Shown here one piece after another: positions 57,601 through 64,000 of a stretch of DNA of 64,000 nt; positions within the stretch are counted from its first letter, which is position 1, and the number at the start of each line of letters is the position of its first letter. The notes under the pieces were generated by a model. The model worked only from the letters and a program-made list of their open reading frames with translations, did no database searches and was not told where the DNA came from. The DNA is from Agapetus fuscipes (lineage: Eukaryota > Arthropoda > Insecta > Trichoptera > Glossosomatidae): NCBI GenBank assembly GCA_951799405.1, contig OX637344.1:12834001-12898000 (forward strand), read 5' to 3'. A program made the translations under genes and the position numbers.

Positions 57601-60600
57601 ACATGAGGCATGTGCAAGCGCGAACTTGTACGTGTCTGGTTGTGAGAATGCATGTAATGTGAATCTCCAATGTAACATATCTTTGCAACTTAGATTAGAT
57701 TAGATTGTTCAATACCTATATCCAACAAAAGGATTCAAAAATATTTGAGTGCCAACCTACTGTCCTATTTCATAATTTCAAGATTTTGTTGGAGGTAAAA
57801 TGATTATAAAATATTGGTAGTCAAAAATCAAGTTTGAAACATTTTTGAATCTAGATCATTTTTCTTGGCGAGCAAATGTCAGTCTTGTATGAGACTGCCA
57901 TCCTTAGCAACCAATAACAATTGTTTGGCTTTTCGCTAGCAACCTGGCCAGGTGACGACACAATATAGTCTATGTCAATTCCTAATTATCTGAAGCGGCA
58001 AAATAAACAGTATTTTTTTTACTTACCTACCTACTAAAAAATCTACAACGAGTGGTACCTACCTACCTTGGGTACATACGTAATATAATTATCAATAAAA
58101 TAAATTAATCCCTAACATCGATCAACATTAAAGGTGCCTTTTATATTGATTGATGATAACTACTTAAAGCAATGCTTTTATTTACTTAACTTGATTTTAT
58201 TAATTTTCTGCAGCTAGCAAATCTATATTATAAGAGTAGCTGTAATATAATAGAGTGTAGCCACATGCTGCACGGTGAGGTATCTACTTACCCACCTTGA
58301 TTCTTTTAAATTTATGTGGGTCAGCAAGGTGAACTGCTCTTAAAGAATTTTATTCTCAAAGGACTTTATGACTCATTTTGGGAATTATGACAGACACTTA
58401 ATGAGATAAAAGGTTTAATAAACTCACGTGCTTTCAACAATAAGATAAGTTTGAATTTTATGAAATAAGCAACACACAATAAACGGGGTTATTTTTCGAA
58501 TGGTCAATACGCATTGAAAATGTACTCCCTCTCACTCAAACGTCAAACGTGAAATGGAAGAGAAATCCAATATTTTGTAATACTTATAATGTATGTATGT
58601 AGTTACGAATTGTGAAGCCTAGCAGTTACAATTACGACTTCGAATAATAAATTTTATCATGTTTTTAAACTAAAAACCGACATGTTAAGTATTGTGGTAA
58701 ACTAATATCTTTTATTTATAATTATTATGTTGTGTTTTCCGGTGTGGAAATGTGGGTAGGTACCTTTATAAACAAAAAATACCTTTTATTTATTTCGAGT
58801 TCTTCCTTGACTAATAGGTTGGTATGAGGCTGACCACCAATACTGTATAAAATGCCAATGCCAATGTCACCCCTGTTTCAGGGAAGGTCGGCAAGAGTTG
58901 CAGGGTTTGTGTTGATTTGAGGTTGGATTTTTATGTTTTATGTCCACATGCGGCATGTGTGAGCGCGGACTTATACGTGTGTCTGTTTATGAGAATGCAT
59001 GTAATATGAATCTTAAATGTAATATATCTTTGCAACTTTGATTATCTTCCTAGAAGTAAGTAAATATGCATTAAAAATGAGGCAACTCCTCATTAATTAC
59101 CTACGAATGGATTTTTTTGAAGTACGGCTGTGAGACTTAAGATAAATAATAAATCTAGAGGCTTTCGTGGTGTGGTGCTACATAATACTTTTTTGGGAGT
59201 GACCACATAACAAATGAACAAGTCCTCCAACGGATCGACACCCTGGCCAAAGGGATAAACGCCCGAGGACGATCACCCTGAGACTTCCTACAGGGTATTT
59301 TAACAAATACCTACCCAGATAGCATTTTAAACTTGTATCTGACTTGCAACAAGTTTGATGTGTCAAAAGTGAAGGCTTGCTGCAAGTTCACCATGGCAAG
59401 TATATACACTTGAGGCAAGTTTTAATCAAACTTTCTAGTTTCCCAGCAACAAGCTTGCAGAAACTTTGTCATAACAAAGTTCCCGTAAGGTTGTCATGAC
59501 AAACTTGCAAAATGTTTGCTTCTGCAAATTATATACATTTTTTGATATTATTATAATATTTAAAAAAACAAAATTAGAATAAAAAGATGAAATATTTTTA
59601 TTTTATTTCATTTACAGTTTGCTTATAGTAGTAACAAAGTTTTATAATAGTCACATCATCATCATCACTGGCACGACCTCCCTCAGCAACCGCTGCCAGC
59701 GCTGTCTATCCAACGTCTTCCTCCTCCAGTCCCACATTCCCACTGCACGGCTATCCGCCACCACTCCATCCAGCCATCTTGAACGTGGTCTTCTCACTGT
59801 CCGCCGTCCGATTGTGATGAATATAAATTGGGCTGCTGAACCATATTTTCAATTATTGCGTAATCTACAAATAATTGAAAATATTCCAGTGACGTTAAAA
59901 TTTTAATGGATTGTAAAAAACTGGCAGTACACGTTGTGTCGGGGATATCCAAGTCACGGTGTCGCCAGCGTACTTCTGTCCACAACGAATGGGCCTGATG
60001 TTGTCCATCACCTTCCACCGCATTTGCTTCTTCCTCCTGGTCAACATCACTAGGTGCCTGAAAAGAAATAAATAGTTACGTTTATAATATCATCCACAAA
60101 TAAAATAGAAATTGGAACCATAGAAAACCTATTTTAGAGGACTTCAGTCAATGTCAATGCAGTACAATCTGTGATTAATTATAAAGATACGAGTTTAAAG
60201 GTACCGATTTATAGCTAATTTGTTGAGATATATTTTGAATAAAATGAGGATTTTTTAATAGATAAATAAAAAAATAAAATACTAACGTTTATTTCAATGG
60301 GCATCCCAATTATCTGGCTCAACTCGTCTGCAGCCATCTCCTGGTCACCGTTTTCGATCCTTGGCTCCCACCAGGTTGTAATTTCGTCATCTTCATCTTC
60401 AAGTTCTACATCTGATGCATTTCCATTCAAACACATATTAATCTCTCGAATAGAGTAAGACATCTGAAAAAATAAAATAGTAAGGCTGTTAAAAATGACC
60501 TCAAAATCCTGTGTATGTTCAAACCATTGTTATTTTGTATACAAAAAAAAGTACTAAAAAACATAGAACTTGCTACAAATTATATACTGTTAAATAGTTT

Positions 60601-61626
60601 ATGAACTAAGGAACACGCTAAAAATGATTTTTTTCAATTTAATGTATAATTACCTTGAAAATTGACGATTTCGAGGGGAAGAATTGTCAGAGTTGAAACG
60701 CAAGCCGGCTTGACAGTTGACAGACGTTATGGCGGTTAAAATGCACTATGCAGGCAGGAAACATAAAGAAAAAATATAATGCTGTGAGCACAACGTTGCA
60801 GCAATATTGCAACAAACTTATTTTGTCATATTTGACATGACAATATAAATTTATATACAAATCAAACTTGCAGCAAACTGACCTGCTATCTGGGTATGTG
60901 ATGAAGCTTCAAATGTGATCCTTTATAATAAAAAAAGCACTTGACGTATTCCTTAGTGAAAACCAAACAATAAAATGCTCTTGGTTTAAATAAAAATAAA
61001 ATAAAAGTGGTCCCTGGACCCTGGTATACAAAAGTTAATCTTTTTATTTTTTGAACCACTACACCGAACGCACTAATCAAAAACGAGCATTTTGTCTTCA
61101 TGACAAAACGAATCCGTAGAGAAATCGTCCACTTATTACATAAATTAGTTAGAGCTAAAGGAGTAGGTACTTAAGTTATTGTGCTTGTACTGTGCAGTGG
61201 AAACAATTAAATATCCCTGACCGAAATATACTTTACAATGAGGTCCGTACGTGAATTAAAATAGATAATATTGTGTGTTAACCCGGCCGGGTTGCTAGGG
61301 AAAAGGCACACATTTTTTCTTATTGATTGCTAAAAACTGCAGCCCCATAGCAGACGGACGTTTGCTCGCCGAGAAAAAGTTCCAAATTCGAGTAATCAAT
61401 AAATGATTTTCCATTAAATCTTGGGACTCACAAATTGATTAAGTACGTACCTACCTATTTACTTCATAATAAAAAATATATAGGTATAAATAATGTTTAT
61501 TATAAAATGATACAGAAAACAATGAAATAAAAATGATGAGCACTTACCACCTTTTCGTTTGGGTTGACTGGACGCAGCCTCAGCTGTTTGTTTCAGAGTG
61601 AAGGATTTAGAACTCGAGGAACCCAT
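54607..61626 (-). CDS. AIFM3: AIFM3-like Rieske/FAD oxidoreductase
   Basis: Apoptosis-inducing-factor-like 3: an N-terminal Rieske [2Fe-2S] domain fused to a FAD/NAD(P)H pyridine-nucleotide oxidoreductase. Exons on the - strand: 61626-61548, 56621-56284, 55902-54607; 1713 nt, 570 residues, phases consistent. The N-terminus MGSSSSKS fits an N-myristoylation site. Rieske ligands are C84/H86 (CTH) and C103/H106 (CPWH). FAD-binding VVGGGPAAAS is at 170-179, where the third Gly of GxGxxG is Ala. NAD-binding LGASFIGME is at about 310-318. DVYAGGDIAY is the second FAD contact. SIRYCGYG and DPIVSKFAELL match the family C-terminus. Intron 1 (4.9 kb) holds several transposons. Confidence 0.94.
56807..57710 (+). 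mobile_element. RTE-like LINE copy in AIFM3 intron 1
   Basis: RT C-terminus open from about 56808 to 57353 (LMYGSEAWTVNESEISK ... KWRLICNVGG), 3' UTR, AGATTAGATTAGATT tail. Antisense to AIFM3. Confidence 0.88.
57845..57970 (-). repeat. Family-E repeat
   Basis: Inverted copy: TTCTTGGCGAGCAAATGTCAG, ATCCTTAGCAACCAATAAC, GCTAGCAACCTGGCCAGGTG. Confidence 0.6.
58804..59045 (+). mobile_element. RTE-like short copy
   Basis: TTCCTTGACTAATAGG to CTTTGCAACTTTGATTATC, 242 bp, common start point. Confidence 0.75.
59640..59820 (-). mobile_element. LINE 3' fragment inserted in the piggyBac-type element
   Basis: On the - strand one frame reads RPRSRWLDGVVADSRAVGMW and DRQRWQRLLREVVPV followed by an ATG run and stop, a common insect LINE ORF end. 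Confidence 0.7.
59794..60463 (-). CDS. piggyBac-derived N-terminal protein, truncated
   Basis: Two predicted exons: 60463-60287 (59 codons, donor GTTAGT) and 60057-59794 (acceptor TTTCTTTTCAG), joined in phase 0 to 146 residues. Acidic start (DVELEDEDDEITTWW), then WTEVRWRHRDLDIP and LEYFQLFVDYAIIENMVQQ, like the N-terminal region before the DDE core of PGBD proteins. The frame ends a few codons after entering the inserted LINE piece, so the catalytic core is missing. Confidence 0.55.
61250..61390 (+). repeat. Family-E repeat
   Basis: AACCCGGCCGGGTTGCTAGG, ATTGATTGCTAAAAACTGCA, GACGGACGTTTGCTCGCCGA. Confidence 0.6.
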
Positions 61627-62101
61627 TTTCTAAATTAATAATAAGAACTTGTAAAATTAAATATTCACTTTTAAAAAAAAATTGACTTAGGTGCTAAAGT
61701 TTTAAGAATCATATAAGTAATTATTATTATTATGAATTTCCTTAGATGAACCCACTTATTCAAAAATATCAACAGGTGTTTAGACAAAACATCCGACAGA
61801 AAACCGCACTCTACCTACTCCAGTTTAATCATAGATGAGTTTAATTTAATATTGGGAAGGAAGAGTGAAGCTTATCTTGTTATTACTTCACTGGTGACAA
61901 GCCAAGCGGTGTGAAAAAATAATATATTTTCCGGTCGAGTTTAATCAATAATATTCAACACGTCTTGCGCTGTTGATTTTATGTCAAATATCCGTTTTTA
62001 TTATTATGTATTATGGAACGAAATAACATAGAAACAGTGTCGTTTGTTTCGGCAAAAAAGAAAACTGACTCTGTAATCTGCATCATGGACAACCTTGCAA
62101 T

Positions 62102-63211
62102 AAGTAGAACCTCGGTTATCCGAGCAATGGTGGACCGCGCCTACCTTGGATCAGGGATCAGGGACTTGGATGGATATATACGCATTGGATATACGTATCC
62201 ACAAACGAAACTATCGGATATCCGAACTGAAATGATATCCGTATCCGTAATCGACTCCGATATAAAATTTTCGGATAAATTCGTATAATATTGAGTAATT
62301 TTATAGAAATTACGAATGCTATGTTGTTTTATTAAGATATTATAGTTTTTTGTATTTTTCAGTGAATATCTATAGGTAAGTTCCTAAGTAATAATCACTC
62401 ATATGACAAATTGTAAAAACAAATGATAACCGCGAAAACAATCATAAAATTTATCTACAGTTGTTATCCTATAATTCCTTAAAAGTCTAATATCCATAAC
62501 CGAAACCCGAATTAATAATCCGAAATTAGCGGATACCCGAATTAATTCCATATCTGAAACTGAAAAAATATTATTCCCATATCCGTATCCATATCCGAAA
62601 TCGCATATTCATAAGAATAACTACACTCTGTGTCCTTGGATAATCAAAAGCTCGGAAAACACGGACTGTTTTACACATTGACTAATAACCATTGAGGTAC
62701 CTATATATTATAGAGACGCAATTCCTCCCGAATCGCGAGGTACCCTCAAGTATGGTCTTAGACCATACCGGAGAAAAGTCCGATTTTGAGGCTTGTCAGT
62801 CTAATTACTAATATATATACCTCAATGCTAATAACTCAAAGGTTTTACATTTGCACTGTACCTACAATTAGTCACGTTTTTAAGTAGGTAGGGGCTTATG
62901 TTTTATTTACCAACGCAGTAACGAAATAATAGCACTAAGTACAGTAGATAAGATAAGCAAACTAAGGTTTCAAAAATACGAAATACTTGTTGGGATCGTG
63001 TTTTTTTAAGCAAAGTTTTTCCATTTCTTCACGCGGATAATATGTTGCATTGTTTCATTTTGTTTGTCCACACAACCTAAAGTAGTTCAAAGGCAAATCT
63101 CTCGAATGAGAAACTTTATATAAAGTTACTCTAACTCGATATCTTCATCGGAATTACATACGTCTTTAGTTGTTTGGGTGATGGCGACCTCGGATAATCG
63201 AAGTTCTACTG
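62102..63211. mobile_element. Tigger/pogo-like element with a nested insertion
   Basis: Left end AGTAGAACCTCGGTTATCCG, right end inverse of CAGTAGAACTTCGATTATCC, with TA at both sides. Near the right end the - strand gives TTKDVCNSDEDIELE, like the acidic tail of pogo transposases. The core is absent. Confidence 0.7.
62152..62633. mobile_element. Insertion flanked by an 8-bp repeat, inside the Tigger element
   Basis: CCTTGGAT at 62144-62151 and 62634-62641 brackets DNA starting CAGGGATCAGG. Interior is full of GGATATCCGTAACCGAA-type phrases, as in the element at 2785. Probably hAT. Confidence 0.6.
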
Positions 63212-63605
63212 TACCTAATAAGGTTACACCACTGGGTTACACTTCGCCAAACGCGCAAGGTTACATACTGCCTACACTCACTGTACCTACACATTATTTT
63301 GTCGGAATTGAAAGGGAACAACATTGGCGTCTCAACGTTTAGCCCACTGACCTTATTTTAAGTGTTTCACTGTTGGAATAATATTTGGTACTTGCGCTGT
63401 TTTACTAGAAATAGGAATGAGTAGTACTGGAGTCTGGCGCTAATATTAGACTTCACGCATACAATATAATATTATAACGAGTATATATGCATTCTAAACA
63501 ATATGTAGCTGCACACGAATAGCACTTTTTGCATTGTGAACCCTGATAAGAACACTTTTCAACAGGTGCTTAAAAGGTACTTGTAGATAGATGTAGGTAT
63601 TCATG

Positions 63606-63665
63606 GGCGTACCCAGGAAGGGCCAGGGGGGAAGCACCCCCCCTATTTCTGATCCTGGGTACGCC
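63606..63665. repeat. Tiny perfect hairpin element
   Basis: GGGCGTACCCAGGA and its exact inverse with a G/C-rich loop of about 30 bp. Looks like the two tips of a deleted hAT-type element. Confidence 0.5.
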
Positions 63666-63690
63666 CTTGGATGTATCATTATCATTACTC

Positions 63691-63850
63691 GGTTCCTTGA
63701 CTGATAAGCTGTTGGTAAGAGGCTTATCATACATACCTACTGTTTAAAATGTTTCACTTTGCCAATGTCACCCCTGTTTCAGAGAAGGTCGCCAAGAGTT
63801 GCAGGGCTTATATTCATTTGAGATTGGGTTTTTATGTTGTAAGTCCGAAT
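63691..63850 (+). mobile_element. RTE-like short copy, 3'-truncated
   Basis: Starts GTTCCTTGACTGATAAG and runs to TTATGTTGTAAGTCCGA, then diverges. Loss of the 3' end is unusual for a LINE product and suggests a later deletion. Confidence 0.65.
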
Positions 63851-64000
63851 ACGGTCCTAAACAACCAATCACATAATATTTGTTTGCCTATCCCCAAACA
63901 ACGTGTCGTGTGACGTCACAATTTTAAACACCCACTGAGCTAAAAGAATCTTTGTGCTGAACACATCTGGAAAGTAGCAAAAGTACTTCCAGCCTTACAG

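Larger units (their letters stand above)
59314..60894 (-). mobile_element. DNA transposon with piggyBac-type N-terminal coding
   Basis: Ends CCCAGATAGCA / TGCTATCTGGG flanked by TA (59312-59313, 60895-60896). Subterminal CTTGCAACAAGTTTG-like repeats on both sides. The flank is not TTAA, so it is not a standard piggyBac insertion, although its ORF is piggyBac-like. In AIFM3 intron 1. Confidence 0.7.

Noticed and set aside
62013..62288. 91-residue open frame upstream of AIFM3
   Set aside because: Runs across the Tigger end and into the nested insert, so it cannot be a host gene.
1..64000. CRISPR arrays or bacterial defence system
   Set aside because: Repeats are dispersed eukaryotic transposons; no regular spacer pattern and all genes are spliced animal genes.

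Overview
The window reads as insect nuclear DNA, most likely Lepidoptera (about 60 % sure). It is AT-rich with short GT-AG exons and long introns packed with nested transposons. One LINE 3' end (17640-17817), with a conserved tail ending in TTATTATTATT repeats, is of a kind I associate with moths and butterflies. There are no bacterial operons, rRNA or CRISPR arrays, and no free-standing tRNA gene; tRNA-like sequences are the heads of SINEs.

Five host genes are supported. (1) USP32-like deubiquitinase, + strand, C-terminal half only (10 exons, 365-18235), ending in a CAAX box. (2) HSCB/Hsc20 Fe-S co-chaperone, - strand, 3 exons (25531-27602). (3) unc-45 myosin chaperone, + strand, one exon (27996-30833), head to head with HSCB across 393 bp. 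(4) DNAJC22/wurst, + strand, 6 exons (36229-50217). (5) AIFM3-like Rieske/FAD oxidoreductase, - strand, 3 exons (54607-61626). All exon phases join without a break. Three of the five are Hsp70/Hsp90 co-chaperones.

The rest is largely mobile DNA. The dominant family is an RTE-like LINE (longest copy 33110-34765) whose roughly 250-bp 3' end occurs about 22 times. Many short copies start at the same internal point, as a LINE-dependent non-autonomous family would. Four SINE-like or short repeat families, hAT elements with 8-bp target duplications, PIF/Harbinger-like elements with TAA or TA flanks, piggyBac remnants, a Tigger/pogo element, a solo LTR, P-element-like THAP fragments and several fold-back elements are layered inside one another. 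The deepest stack is 45666-48918 in DNAJC22 intron 4.

The most notable junctions are where mobile DNA touches genes. An RTE target duplication copies a USP32 splice donor (620-627 and 886-893). Two near-identical direct-repeat elements flank the first four DNAJC22 coding exons. A fold-back and a MITE fill HSCB intron 1. A hAT element lies 46 bp after the USP32 stop codon.
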